Assembly (NCBI GenBank): GCA_963800215.1
Contig: CAWCZY010000007.1
Span: 496,001-560,000, forward strand
DNA: 64,000 bases
Origin: JAJPKK01 sp963800215
Lineage (GTDB): Bacteria; Pseudomonadota; Alphaproteobacteria; Rhizobiales; Xanthobacteraceae
Direction: 5' to 3'
In this document: piece after piece, positions 53,520 through 62,904 of the stretch
Numbering within the stretch: position 1 is the stretch's first letter
Layout of the letters: every line of letters starts with the position of its first letter
The notes under the pieces: generated by a model
The model's input: only the letters and a program-made list of their open reading frames with translations
The model's database searches: none
Told to the model about the DNA's origin: nothing
Program-made: the position numbers and the translations under genes

Positions 53520-55322
53520 CTACAGCGTGAACACGAACAGCATCGACGCCGTTGCATTATTCCGCAACTCCGGCGCGGTGCCCAGCACCTGGTCGCGCAT
53601 GGCAGACCCCGCGAGGACCGCGACGTACTGCTTGCCGTTGACCGCAAAGCTGACGGCCGGCGCGTTGATGCCGGTGCCGATATTGAAGCTCCACAGCTCC
53701 TGCAGCGTCTTGCCGTCATACGCCGAGAACGTGCCATCGTAGTGACCGAGGAAAACCAGGTCCCCGGCCGTGGCCAACGCGCCCGCATAGTTGGCGTAGG
53801 TGAGCCTCACATTGACCTTGGTCTCGCCGGTGATCGGATCGATGGCCTTGAGGCTGCCGTAGCGGCGCTCGGGATTCTTGGTGCTGCCACCGGTAAAGCG
53901 CTCGCGCGGCTTGATGGTGCCGCCCTGGTCGGCGAAGTCCTTCTGCTCGACCGTCTCGATGACGTTGCAGCCTTCGATGGTCGGGAGGTAGATCAGGTTG
54001 AGCTGGGGATTGTAGGCGGAAGGTTCCCAGTTCTTGCCGCCTTGGTTGGTCGGACAGGTGCGTCCCGGTCCCTGGCCGCGCATGCCGTGGCTGCCCGGGC
54101 TGTAGATCTGAATGTCCGAGTTCGGATCGTAATTGAGCGGCCGGCCGGTCTTGGGATCGAGGCCGGTCGTCCAGGTCAATTGGTCGACATACTGCTTGCC
54201 GGCGACGAACGAGCCGTTGGTGCGGTCGAGGGCATAGAAGAAGCCGTTGCGCGCGGCGTGCACCACGAGCTTGCGGTCCTCCCCGTTCACCTTGCCGTTT
54301 ATGATGGGGTGTTCGGAAATCTCGTCGAAGTCATAGGGGTCCTGCGGGGTGTACTGGAAGCCCCACTTGATCTTGCCGTCGTTCGGGCTGATGGCCAGAA
54401 CGCTCGCCGCCCACTTGTTGTCGCCCGGCCGGTACGCGATGTCGTAGTCCGGCCCGGCATTGCCGATGCCCTGGTAGAACGTATCGGTGTCGGGATCGTA
54501 GGTCGCGGTCTCCCACACCGAGCCGCCGCCATGCTTCCAGCGGTCCTTGCCGTCCTTCCAGCTCTCGTTGCCGGGCTCGCCGGTGCCGGGAATGGTGTAG
54601 GTGCGCCAGGCCGCCTTGCCGGTGTTGAGATCGGTCGCCTCGATGAAGCCGCGGATGCCGAATTCACCGCCGGCGATGCCGACGATGGCGAGGTCGCGGA
54701 TGACCAGCGGCGCGACGGTGAGCGTTTCGCCGAGGGCAGGCTCGGCGATCTTGCGCTCCCACACGACTTCTCCGGTCGCCTTGTTGATGGCGAACATGCG
54801 GCCGTCGAGGGCGATCGAGATCACCTTGTCCTTCCACAGCGCGACGCCGCGGTTGTTGACCCCACAGCAGGCGACGTCACCGGCCCAGGCGCGGTCGGTG
54901 CCGGGATCCATCTTCCACTTGATGACGCCCTTCTTGCCGGCGGTGACATCGATGGCATAGACCGAGCCCCAGCCGTCCGGCACGTACATCATGCCGTCCT
55001 CGACGATGGGCGTCGCTTCGAGATTGCCGAACGCGTAGCGCCCGCCGCTCTGGAACCCGCCGAGCCCCACCGTGTAGGCGAGCCTCATGTTCTTGACGGT
55101 GTCGGTATTGATCTCCTTGAGGAGCGAGAAGCGGTGACCCTGGTAATTGCCGTGATGGAGGATCCAGTTCTGCGGTTCCCGCTGCGGATTGAGCAGGCGC
55201 TCATTGGTCATGTCGGCGGCGCCGGCCGGCGTCAGCGCGGTCGCCAGCAGCAGCGAACCCGCGAATGCACCGGCGACACACCCGGTGGCGAGGAACGCGC
55301 CGGCGAAACACTTGGTCGTCAT
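53520..55322 (-). CDS. PQQ-dependent alcohol dehydrogenase, XoxF/ExaF-like (copy 1)
   Basis: A 600-residue periplasmic quinoprotein with signal (CVAGAFAGSLLLATALTPAG). It is an eight-bladed propeller of the methanol/ethanol dehydrogenase family. The vicinal disulfide is in GDVACCGVNNRG; PQQ-stacking and metal region residues include RPGDNKWAASVLAI. The catalytic Asp and its +2 Asp are in TPQDPYDFDEISEHPIING; this D-F-D is the pattern of lanthanide-dependent XoxF/ExaF, where calcium enzymes have Ala, Ser or Thr. Tryptophan-docking repeats (GAIKWKM-like) are present. It is one of three tandem paralogues, followed by cytochrome c copy B. Confidence 0.9.
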   Translation of the reverse strand: MTTKCFAGAFLATGCVAGAFAGSLLLATALTPAGAADMTNERLLNPQREPQNWILHHGNYQGHRFSLLKEINTDTVKNMRLAYTVGLGGFQSGGRYAFGNLEATPIVEDGMMYVPDGWGSVYAIDVTAGKKGVIKWKMDPGTDRAWAGDVACCGVNNRGVALWKDKVISIALDGRMFAINKATGEVVWERKIAEPALGETLTVAPLVIRDLAIVGIAGGEFGIRGFIEATDLNTGKAAWRTYTIPGTGEPGNESWKDGKDRWKHGGGSVWETATYDPDTDTFYQGIGNAGPDYDIAYRPGDNKWAASVLAISPNDGKIKWGFQYTPQDPYDFDEISEHPIINGKVNGEDRKLVVHAARNGFFYALDRTNGSFVAGKQYVDQLTWTTGLDPKTGRPLNYDPNSDIQIYSPGSHGMRGQGPGRTCPTNQGGKNWEPSAYNPQLNLIYLPTIEGCNVIETVEQKDFADQGGTIKPRERFTGGSTKNPERRYGSLKAIDPITGETKVNVRLTYANYAGALATAGDLVFLGHYDGTFSAYDGKTLQELWSFNIGTGINAPAVSFAVNGKQYVAVLAGSAMRDQVLGTAPELRNNATASMLFVFTL

Positions 55323-55418
55323 CGAATTCTCCTTGGCACTGCCGGATCGGGCGCCCGGCCCGACCGGAAGGTATTTCCGCGCCGCGGATTTGAACGGCGC
55401 GGCTTCGTCGCGTCGCGG

Positions 55419-57191
55419 CTAGAGTGCGAACACGTACAGCATCGATGCCGTCGACATGTTCTTCAACTCCGGCGCCAGTCCATAGATGTTGACGTTCTGC
55501 CGGGAGCCCGCCAGCACCGCCACATACTGCTTGCCGTTCACCGCATAGGTGATGGGCGGCGCGTTGATGCCGGTGCCGATGTTGAAGCTCCACAGTTGCT
55601 TCAGGGACTTTGCATCGTAAGCCCCGAAGGTGCCGTCGGACTCGCCGAGGAACACGAGATTCCCGGCGGTCGCGAGCGCGCCGCCGTAGTTCGGGTAGGT
55701 CATCTTCAGCGCGGCCTTGGTCTCGCCGGTCACGGGATCGACGGCCTTGAGGCTGCCGTAGAGCCGCTGGACCGTCTTGGCGCTGCCGCCGGTGAAGCGT
55801 TCGCGGACCTTGGCGGTGCCGCCCTGGTCCTCCATGTCCTTCTGCTCGAGGGTCTCGATGGTATTGCAGCCTTCGATCGAGGGAATGAAAAGCAGCCTGA
55901 GCTCGGGATTGTAGGCGGACGGCTCCCAGTTCTTGCCGCCGACATTGGACGGACAGGTCCGTGTCGACGGCATTCCCCGCATGCCGTGCGAGCCGGCGCC
56001 ATACATCTGGATATCGGTGTTTGGATTGTAGTTGAGCGGCCGCCCGGTCTTGGGATCGAGGCCGGGCGTCCAGTTCAACTCGTCGACATACTGCTTGCCG
56101 GCGACGAACGAGCCGTTGGTGCGATCGAGCGCGTAGAAGAAGCCGTTGCGGGCCGCGTGGACAAGCAGCTTGCGGTCTTCGCCATTGACCTTGGCGTTGA
56201 TGATGGGGTGCTCGGAAATCTCGTCGTAGTCATAGGGATCCTGCGGGGTGTACTGGAAGCCCCACTTGATCTTGCCGTCGTTCGGGCTGAGGGCGAGAAC
56301 GCTCGCCGCCCATTTGTTGTCGCCCGGACGATACTGGATGTCGTAGTCCGGTCCGGCATTGCCGACGCCCTGGTAGAACGTATCGCTCTCGGCGTCGTAG
56401 GTCGCGGTCTCCCAGACCGAACCCCCGCCGTGCTTCCAGCGGTCCTTGCCGTCCTTCCAGGTCTCGTTGCCGGGCTCGCCGGCGCCCGGAATGGTGTAGG
56501 TGCGCCACGCGGCCTTGCCGGTGTTGAGGTCGGTCGCCTCGATGTAACCGCGGATGCCGAATTCGCCGCCGGCCGGGCCGACGATCGCGAGGTCGCGGAT
56601 GATCAGGGGCGCGACCGTGAGGGTTTCGCCCAATGCGGGGTCGGCGATCTTGCGCTCCCACACGACTTCGCCGGTCGCCTTGTTGATGGCGAACATGCGG
56701 CCGTCGAGGGCGATCGAGATCACCTTGTCCTTCCACAGCGCGACGCCGCGGTTGTTGACGCCGCAGCAGGCGACATCGCCCGCCCAGGCACGGTCGGTGC
56801 CGGGGTCCATCTTCCACTTGATGACGCCCTTCTTGCCGGCGGTGACGTCGATCGCGTAGACCGAGCCCCAGCCGTCCGGCACGTACATGATGCCGTCTTC
56901 GACCAGCGGCGTCGCCTCGAGTGCTCCGGACGCATAGCGTCCGCCGCTCTGGAATCCGCCCAATGCCACCGTGAACACCGGCTTGAGGTTCTTCACGGAG
57001 TCGGTGTCGATCTCCTTGAGGGCGGAGAAGCGGTAGCCCTGGTAATTGCCGTGATTGAGAATCCAGTTCTGCGGCTCCCGCTGCGGATTGAGCAGGCGCT
57101 CATTGGTCATGTCGGCGGCACGCACCGGCGTCAGCGCCGTCGCCAGGAGCAGCGAGCCCGCACACGCACCGACGAGGGATTTGGTGGTCAT
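55419..57191 (-). CDS. PQQ-dependent alcohol dehydrogenase, XoxF/ExaF-like (copy 2)
   Basis: A 590-residue paralogue with signal (TKSLVGACAGSLLLATALTP). The same hallmarks are present: ACCGVNNRG and the D-Y-D motif in TPQDPYDYDEISEHPIINA. It differs from copy 1 mostly in the last third (KTVQRLYGSLKAVDP, KNMSTASMLYVFAL). An AGGAGA lies just before the ATG. It is separated from copy 1 by 96 bases and probably shares its promoter. Confidence 0.9.
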   Translation of the reverse strand: MTTKSLVGACAGSLLLATALTPVRAADMTNERLLNPQREPQNWILNHGNYQGYRFSALKEIDTDSVKNLKPVFTVALGGFQSGGRYASGALEATPLVEDGIMYVPDGWGSVYAIDVTAGKKGVIKWKMDPGTDRAWAGDVACCGVNNRGVALWKDKVISIALDGRMFAINKATGEVVWERKIADPALGETLTVAPLIIRDLAIVGPAGGEFGIRGYIEATDLNTGKAAWRTYTIPGAGEPGNETWKDGKDRWKHGGGSVWETATYDAESDTFYQGVGNAGPDYDIQYRPGDNKWAASVLALSPNDGKIKWGFQYTPQDPYDYDEISEHPIINAKVNGEDRKLLVHAARNGFFYALDRTNGSFVAGKQYVDELNWTPGLDPKTGRPLNYNPNTDIQMYGAGSHGMRGMPSTRTCPSNVGGKNWEPSAYNPELRLLFIPSIEGCNTIETLEQKDMEDQGGTAKVRERFTGGSAKTVQRLYGSLKAVDPVTGETKAALKMTYPNYGGALATAGNLVFLGESDGTFGAYDAKSLKQLWSFNIGTGINAPPITYAVNGKQYVAVLAGSRQNVNIYGLAPELKNMSTASMLYVFAL

Positions 57192-57326
57192 GAAACGTCT
57201 CCTTTTATGCCCGGGCCGGACGGCCCGCCATCGTGGTACCGAGGGTTGCGGGGCCTGCGGATGCAAGCCGCGCGCTTTCCTGTCGTCGCGTTGCCGGGAC
57301 CGGTCGGCGCGTCCACGCGACGGGCG

Positions 57327-59102
57327 TTACAGCGCGAACACGAACAGCATCGAGGCCGTCGAGGTGTTCTTGAGCTCCGGCGACAACGGGATGACGTTGG
57401 CCGGCTGTTTCGAACCTACCAGCACCGCAACGTACTGTTTGCCGTTCACCGAATAGGTGACCGCCGGCGCATTGATGCCGGTGCCGACGTTGAAGCTCCA
57501 GAGCTCCTTGAGGGTCTTGGCGTCATGGGCGGTGAAGGAGCCGTCCATATGGCCTAAGAACACCAGATTGCCGGCGGTCGCCATTGCGCCGCTGTAGTTG
57601 GGGTAATCGAGCCTCAGCGCGGCCTTGATGTCGCCTGTCGTGGGATCGACCGCCTTCAGGCTGCCGTACAGACGGTCGGGGGTCTTGATTCCTCCCCCAG
57701 TGAATCTTTCGCGCACCTTTGCCGGCCCGCCCTGGTCCTGCATGTCCTTCTGCTCGACGGTCTCGATGTAGTTGCAGCCTTCGATCGAGGGGATGTAGAG
57801 CAGGCCGAGTTCCGGATTGTAGGCGGAGGGCTCCCAATTCTTGCCGCCGAAATGCGCCGGGCAAAGCTGGCGACCCTTCGGCTCGGCGCGGGTGCCGTGG
57901 CTGCCGACGTTGTAAACCTGGAAGCCGCCGTCCGGGTTGTAGTTGAGCGGCCGGCCGGTCTTGGGATCGAGGCCGGGCGTCCAGTTCAACTGGTCGACAT
58001 ACTGCTTGCCGGCGACGAACGAGCCGTTGGTGCGGTCGAGCGCGTAGAAGAAGCCGTTGCGGGCCGCGTGAACCACGAGCTTGCGGTCTTCGCCGTTGAC
58101 CTTGGCGTTGATGATGGGGTGCTCGGAAATCTCGTCGAAATCATAGGGGTCGTTGGGGGTGTACTGATAACCCCACTTGATCTTGCCGTCGTTCGGATTG
58201 ATGGCGAGGACGCTCGCCGCCCATTTGTTGTCGCCGGGCCGGTATTCGGCATCCCAGTCCGGGCCGGCATTGCCGATGCCCTGGTAGAAGGTGTCGCTCT
58301 CGGGATCATAGGTCGCGGTCTCCCACACCGAACCGCCGCCGTGCTTCCAGTGGTCCTTGCCGTCCTTCCAGGTCTCGTTGCCGGGCTCGCCGGTGCCGGG
58401 AATGGTGTAGGTGCGCCAGGCGGCCTTGCCGGTGTTGAGGTCGGTCGCCTCGATGAAGCCGCGGATACCGAATTCACCGCCGGCGATGCCGACGATGGCG
58501 AGGTCGCGAATGACCAGCGGCGCGATGGTGAGAACCTCGGCGTTTGCGGGGTCGGCGATCTTGCGCTCCCACACGACTTCTCCGGTCGCCTTGTTGATGG
58601 CGAACATGCGGCCGTCGAGGGCGATCGAGATCACCTTGTCCTTCCACAGCGCGACGCCGCGGTTGTTGACCCCGCAGCAGGCGACATCACCGGCCCAGGC
58701 GCGGTCGGTGCCGGGATCCATCTTCCACTTGATGACGCCCTTCTTGCCGGCGGTGACATCGATGGCATAGACCGAGCCCCAGCCGTCCGGCACATAGATG
58801 ATGCCGTCCTCGACGATGGGCGTCGCTTCGAGATTGCCGAAGGCGTAGCGGCCGCCGCTCTGGAACCCGCTCAACGCCACCGTGAATACCGGCTTGAGGT
58901 TCTTGACGGTGTCGGTGTTGATCTCCTTGAGCGCGGAGAATCGGTGGCCCTGGTAGTTGCCGTGATGCAGAATCCAGTTCTGCGGCTCCCGCTGCGGATT
59001 GAGTTCGCGCTCGTTGGTCATGTCGGCGGCGCGAACCGGCGACAGCGCGGTCGCTACCAGCAATGAGCTGGCCAATGCGCCGGCGATGGATACTGTCCTC
59101 AT
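57327..59102 (-). CDS. PQQ-dependent alcohol dehydrogenase, XoxF/ExaF-like (copy 3)
   Basis: A 591-residue paralogue, the first gene of the triple array. It has signal (TVSIAGALASSLLVATALSP), ACCGVNNRG, and the D-F-D motif in TPNDPYDFDEISEHPIINA. Over about 240 bases around codons for GVIKWKMDPGTDRAWAGDVA its DNA is nearly identical to copy 1, whereas ends differ more, which points to gene conversion. GGGGAG precedes the ATG and a possible promoter lies about 93 bases upstream. Confidence 0.9.
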   Translation of the reverse strand: MRTVSIAGALASSLLVATALSPVRAADMTNERELNPQREPQNWILHHGNYQGHRFSALKEINTDTVKNLKPVFTVALSGFQSGGRYAFGNLEATPIVEDGIIYVPDGWGSVYAIDVTAGKKGVIKWKMDPGTDRAWAGDVACCGVNNRGVALWKDKVISIALDGRMFAINKATGEVVWERKIADPANAEVLTIAPLVIRDLAIVGIAGGEFGIRGFIEATDLNTGKAAWRTYTIPGTGEPGNETWKDGKDHWKHGGGSVWETATYDPESDTFYQGIGNAGPDWDAEYRPGDNKWAASVLAINPNDGKIKWGYQYTPNDPYDFDEISEHPIINAKVNGEDRKLVVHAARNGFFYALDRTNGSFVAGKQYVDQLNWTPGLDPKTGRPLNYNPDGGFQVYNVGSHGTRAEPKGRQLCPAHFGGKNWEPSAYNPELGLLYIPSIEGCNYIETVEQKDMQDQGGPAKVRERFTGGGIKTPDRLYGSLKAVDPTTGDIKAALRLDYPNYSGAMATAGNLVFLGHMDGSFTAHDAKTLKELWSFNVGTGINAPAVTYSVNGKQYVAVLVGSKQPANVIPLSPELKNTSTASMLFVFAL

Positions 59103-59194
59103 GGCTTTTCTCCCCTTGGTGCCGAACGAATTTGCCGGCATGGACATCGTGCTCGAAAGCTTTACCCGCGTCGTCAAATCGGCACGTTCGCCGC

Positions 59195-59223
59195 ACCCTA
59201 GGCGGGGCCTGTGGGGGGGTCAA
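59195..59223 (-). promoter_or_regulatory. possible sigma70-type promoter of the PQQ dehydrogenase array
   Basis: On the minus strand TTGACC (59218-59223), 17 bases, then TAGGGT (59195-59200), about 93 bases before the copy 3 ATG. A run of seven C directly follows the -35 hexamer. The -10 is a poor match, so this is a candidate only. Confidence 0.3.
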
Positions 59224-59372
59224 TATATCTCCAAGCCGCATGCGGGCGGGCTGCTATGCGCCGTCGTCGGCACCCGCCCAACACCGCTGCCGTTGCACAC
59301 AGGTGGGCAATTGTGGGCAGCATTCCGGCTCCCCCATTGCGTAGGATTCGCAAGCGCTCGGCGGTGCACCGC

Positions 59373-59717
59373 TCATGGCTGGCAGGAGGTCAGATCCTTC
59401 TCCTCGATGGAGAAGATTTCCCCTGCCTCGACCTTGATGTTGCGGACCAGGCAGACCCGGCCGGAGGTGTCCTTGAGACTGGCGTCGTAGAGGCCCGGTT
59501 CGGTCGCCGTAATGCGCAACCGCTCGTCGGAATCCACGGTGCCGTCCTTGTCGTTCTTGCACTGGTTGTCGCCCCATTTGTTGGTGCCGGCGGGCGCCAG
59601 GCGGAATTCCGAGATGGTGTGGCGCGTCAGGTTCCAGAACCGGACCGGACGGTCGGCGGCGAGCGCGGTTGCAGCCGTCGCGACGAGCGCCAACAGAATG
59701 CGGATGGGCGTTTTCAT
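59373..59717 (-). CDS. small exported protein of unknown function
   Basis: A 114-residue protein with Sec signal (KTPIRILLALVATAATALA). The mature part (RPVRFWNLTRHTISEFRLAP, DERLRITATEPGLYDASLKD, RNIKVEAGEIFSIEEKDL) looks like a compact beta sandwich with three Cys (in NQCKND, RVCLVRN, TSCQP). I do not recognise a named family. AGGAGG precedes the ATG. It lies upstream of the dehydrogenase array on the same strand, separated by 270 bases that contain the candidate promoter. Confidence 0.65.
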   Translation of the reverse strand: MKTPIRILLALVATAATALAADRPVRFWNLTRHTISEFRLAPAGTNKWGDNQCKNDKDGTVDSDERLRITATEPGLYDASLKDTSGRVCLVRNIKVEAGEIFSIEEKDLTSCQP

Positions 59718-59929
59718 GTTTCCTCCTATTTTGCGCACAGACTAGCCGGGTCGACAGGACAGCGAAAGCGAGCGATGCTATGAATGGCGCTCCGCCGCGT
59801 TCGACCGCTCCACCACCGCGCCCGCACTGCGATAGCCCTCACGCCGCCGGCCGGAAAGCGGCCGGACAACTTGACAGCGAGCGCGCCAACGGCACTATCC
59901 CGTATCGTCCATTTGAGAAGATGATCCCA

Positions 59930-60725
59930 ATGGCCATAACTGCAGTCCCAAGCGACTTCCGTGCCGACATCCACCTGCCTACCGATCACCTGCCGCTGCT
60001 GCGCTGGATGATTTTCACCGGCGTCTGCCTGTTCGGATTCGTCCTGGCATGGCATTTCGGCCTCGTCCGCATGATGCTCAACAGCGACAAGACCTACATC
60101 TCGGTGATCATCCTGGTCCTCTATGTCGCCGCTTCGCTGCACTGCATGGTGCGCACCGTGGCGATCTCCCGGGAACTCGACAGGGCTCACCGTGTGCTCA
60201 CATTGGTGAGCAGCGGGACGCATCGTTTGAGCGTCGAGGGAGAGGATGTGGTGACGGGAACCGGGGCCAAGCTGCCGCGCGGGGAAGTCACCACCCACAT
60301 CCGCAATCTCATCCTCAAGGCCGGATTGCAGGGCGATGAGCATCGGATCGACCAGACGTTGCTGCTGCGCGGACTGGCCGACGCATTGCGCGGGCCCAAC
60401 CAGCTCGGCGCGTATCGCCGGCGATGCCTTGATCAAGCTCGGCCTGCTCGGCACCATCATCGGCTTCATCATGATGCTGGCGCCCATCGCCGGCCTCGAT
60501 GCGGCCGATCACGCCTCGGTCAAGAGCTCCATGGGCCTGATGAGCGACGGCATGGCGGTCGCGATGTACACGACCCTGACCGGCCTGATCGGCTCGATTC
60601 TGGTGCAGACCCAGTACTACATGCTCGACAAGGCGACCGCGAAGCTGTTCGCGCTCGCCACCAACCTGACCGAGGTGTTCGTGGTCTCCGTCCTCGAGCG
60701 AGGTCCGGATGGAAACGTTCGGTAA
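59930..60725 (+). CDS. MotA/TolQ/ExbB-type proton-channel protein, one frameshift
   Basis: About 264 residues after removal of one base at about 60408-60420. Two N-terminal membrane segments (WMIFTGVCLFGFVLAWHFGL and YISVIILVLYVAASLHCM) are followed by a cytoplasmic region, then the diagnostic pair LIKLGLLGTIIGFIMMLAPI and DGMAVAMYTTLTGLIGS. These form the pentameric proton-conducting stator of ExbB/TolQ/MotA systems. The second ATG (59930) is chosen because GAGAAG lies nine bases upstream. The stop overlaps the next gene by 17 bases, so the operon is coupled. No exbD, tolR or motB homologue follows; the next gene takes that place. Confidence 0.8.
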
Positions 60726-61344
60726 CTATCCCGCCGAAAGACCGTTCGATCCCTTCAGCGTCATGCTTTTCAAGGCGCTGCAGGTCGTTGCCTTTTTGTT
60801 CTTCATCGCCCTGATCGCGATGAACCCGGAGACCAAAGAGGGCAAGATCGACACCAAGGCGGAATACATCATCACGCTGAGCTGGCCGGACAGCCATCCC
60901 GACGACATCGACCTCTATGCCGAGGATCCGCTCGGCAATATCGTCTGGTATCATGAGCGCGAGGCCGGTTTCATGGTGCTCGACCGCGACGACCGCGGCG
61001 GCCTCAACAATTCGATCACCGTGAACGGCCGCAAGGTGGCGAACCCGATCCGCCAGGAAACCATCAGCATTCGCGGCATCATCGCCGGCGAATACACGGT
61101 GAACGTGAATTACTACCTCGCCACCCAGCCGGCCCCGGTGCCGGTGACGGTGAAGATCGAGAAGGTGAACCCCCATGTCGAGGTGGTCGCCTACGACACC
61201 GTCACCCTGGATCACATGGGACAGGAGAAGACGGCGGCGCGATTCAAGATCGCCGCCAACGGCGATGTGCTCGACGTCAATCATCGCGACAAGTCTCTCA
61301 TTCAATTGACCCGCAGCGTCCGCCGCTCTTCTTCGGCCAAGTGA
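60709..61344 (+). CDS. single-pass membrane protein with periplasmic DUF2135/YfaP-like domain
   Basis: A 211-residue protein with one membrane helix near the N terminus (FKALQVVAFLFFIALIAMNP, about 21-40) preceded by PFDPFSVM, a topology like ExbD/TolR. The periplasmic part opens with ITLSWPDSHPDDIDLYAEDP and continues GNIVWYHEREAGFMVLDRDD, resembling the D-x-D-L...D-P-x-G...Y pattern of DUF2135/YfaP. It would be the partner of the channel protein upstream. The resemblance is from pattern memory; the usual ExbD membrane Asp is not inside the helix, only at its start (D14). Confidence 0.65.
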   Translation: METFGNYPAERPFDPFSVMLFKALQVVAFLFFIALIAMNPETKEGKIDTKAEYIITLSWPDSHPDDIDLYAEDPLGNIVWYHEREAGFMVLDRDDRGGLNNSITVNGRKVANPIRQETISIRGIIAGEYTVNVNYYLATQPAPVPVTVKIEKVNPHVEVVAYDTVTLDHMGQEKTAARFKIAANGDVLDVNHRDKSLIQLTRSVRRSSSAK

Positions 61345-61371
61345 CGAGCGAGGAGTAGGGCGGAAGGCAGG

Positions 61372-61956
61372 GTGATGACCGGGATCGTGCTCGCTATATC
61401 GGCTGCCTACGTCGTCATCGGCGTGCTGCTGCTGAACATGGGCCTCGCCTCCCGCTACGCGTGGTGGATCAAGGCGACGGTCATCGTGGTGACCTGCGGC
61501 TTCTTCATCGAGGCGTTCTTTTCGACCAAGAGCCTGCTCGGCTGGCCCGGGGCCGGACAGCTGCCGCCCCGCTTCCAATTGCTGTGGACCCGGGTGGTCG
61601 AGCCCGACCCGAAAATCAGCGATCCCGGCGCGATCTTCCTCTGGGTCGAGGAACTCGACGACAACAACGTGCCCAGCGGCACGCCGCGCTCGTTTCGGCT
61701 GCGCTACACGCCGCCGCTCGCGGACCGGTCGCTCAAGGCGCGCGACGAGATCATGGCCGGCAATCCCCAGGAGGGCACCGCCAACGACATGGAAAGCGAC
61801 GAAGCCAAGGCCAACACCCAGGAGCACGCCGAGCAGCTCAACGGTCCGAACCGCAATGAGCTGGGAAGCGCGAACATCGACCTGGATATGCTGATCAAGC
61901 AGGCGCAACAGGTCGAGTTCAAGCCGCTGTCCGGGCCGGTATTACCCGCGAAATAG
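61372..61956 (+). CDS. membrane protein of unknown function, third gene of the channel operon
   Basis: A 194-residue protein with two N-terminal membrane helices (GIVLAISAAYVVIGVLLLNM, then WWIKATVIVVTCGFFIEAFF). The soluble part holds AIFLWVEELDDNNVPSGTPR, a beta-rich stretch, and a charged tail (ESDEAKANTQEHAEQ) that is probably disordered. No known family was recognised. It starts 27 bases after the preceding stop on the same strand and should be co-expressed with the channel pair. Confidence 0.65.
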   Translation: MMTGIVLAISAAYVVIGVLLLNMGLASRYAWWIKATVIVVTCGFFIEAFFSTKSLLGWPGAGQLPPRFQLLWTRVVEPDPKISDPGAIFLWVEELDDNNVPSGTPRSFRLRYTPPLADRSLKARDEIMAGNPQEGTANDMESDEAKANTQEHAEQLNGPNRNELGSANIDLDMLIKQAQQVEFKPLSGPVLPAK

Positions 61957-61995
61957 ACGCGCCCGGCAACAGCAGAAACCTGCTCGGACCCTTGC

Positions 61996-62764
61996 TCACA
62001 CCCGCTCGGGCTGCGTTTCCGTCATCGCCAGAAACGCCTGCTCGATGGTCGCGGTCCCCGTCGCCGTCAGGAGCGCGGCCGGCGTCGTGTCGGTCAGCAC
62101 CTTGCCTTTGTGCATCACTATGACGCGGTCCGCGTCGGCGACCTCGTCGCACAGATGCGTCGCCCACAGCACGGCGACCGCGCGTTCGCGGCGCATCGTC
62201 AGCAGAAACCTGAGCAATTCGCTGCGGCTCGCGGGGTCGAGCCCGACCGTCGCCTCGTCCATCAGCAGCACGCGCGGCTCGTGAAGCAGCGCCCGGGCGA
62301 GCTCGACGCGGCGTCGATTTCCGCCGCTCAACGTTGCGGCTTTGTCATGGGCGCGGTCGGCGAGCCCGAGACGCACGAGCTCCTTCTCGATCCGCGCCTT
62401 GGCGATCGGCGCGGGGAATGCCGTGCAGGCCGGCATGGAACAGCAGGTTGGATGTGACCGACAGTTCGAGGTCGAGGGTCGGCTGCTGGAACACGATGCC
62501 GAGCCGCGCCAGCGCCGGCACCGGCTTGCGTGTCATGTCGTGGCCCATGACCTCGATGCGCCCGGAATCCGGCACGAACAGCCCGGAAAGAAGCTGAAAC
62601 AAGGTCGACTTGCCGGCGCCGTTAGGACCGAGCAGCGCGATGAACTCGCCGGGATGCGCCGTAAAGCTGACGCCGTCGACCGCGCGCACCGGTCCATATG
62701 TCTTGACGACCTTGTCCAACAGCAGGGCAGGCGCGGTGTTTGCCCCGCGCGAGCGTTCGTCCAT
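61996..62764 (-). CDS. ABC transporter ATP-binding protein of a PQQ-dependent catabolism locus, one frameshift
   Basis: About 255 residues after removal of one G from the GGGG run at 62413-62416, giving HGIPAPIAKARIEKEL. It has Walker A LLGPNGAGKSTLFQLLSG, Q-loop IVFQQPTLDLELSVTSNLL, signature LSGGNRRRVELARALL and Walker B RVLLMDEATVGLD. QQPTLDLELSV and GLDPASRSELLRF are characteristic of the ATPase of the PQQ-linked alcohol dehydrogenase system. The permease is not within the window. It is divergent from the beta-propeller gene, which belongs to the same system. Confidence 0.88.
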
Positions 62765-62904
62765 CAGCAATGTTCCCTCCCGCGCGCGGCAGGTTCGTAT
62801 CGGCGGCCCGGCGAAGCCGTTCGGCTCACGTCTTGCCCCGGCGCTTCGATAAGTCGTACGCTGGCGGCAACCATCTCCGCAAGCGCAAGTAAAGAGAACC
62901 CGTC

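Noticed and set aside
53448..57557. 1369-codon plus-strand open frame across two PQQ dehydrogenase genes
   Set aside because: Antisense to strongly conserved enzymes; its protein repeats mirror the tandem paralogues (VEREGD-like and GAVGAGIHLPLDDALLA blocks) and has no family features.
57852..59066. 404-codon plus-strand open frame opposite dehydrogenase copy 3
   Set aside because: Antisense shadow with the same composition as that over copies 1 and 2.
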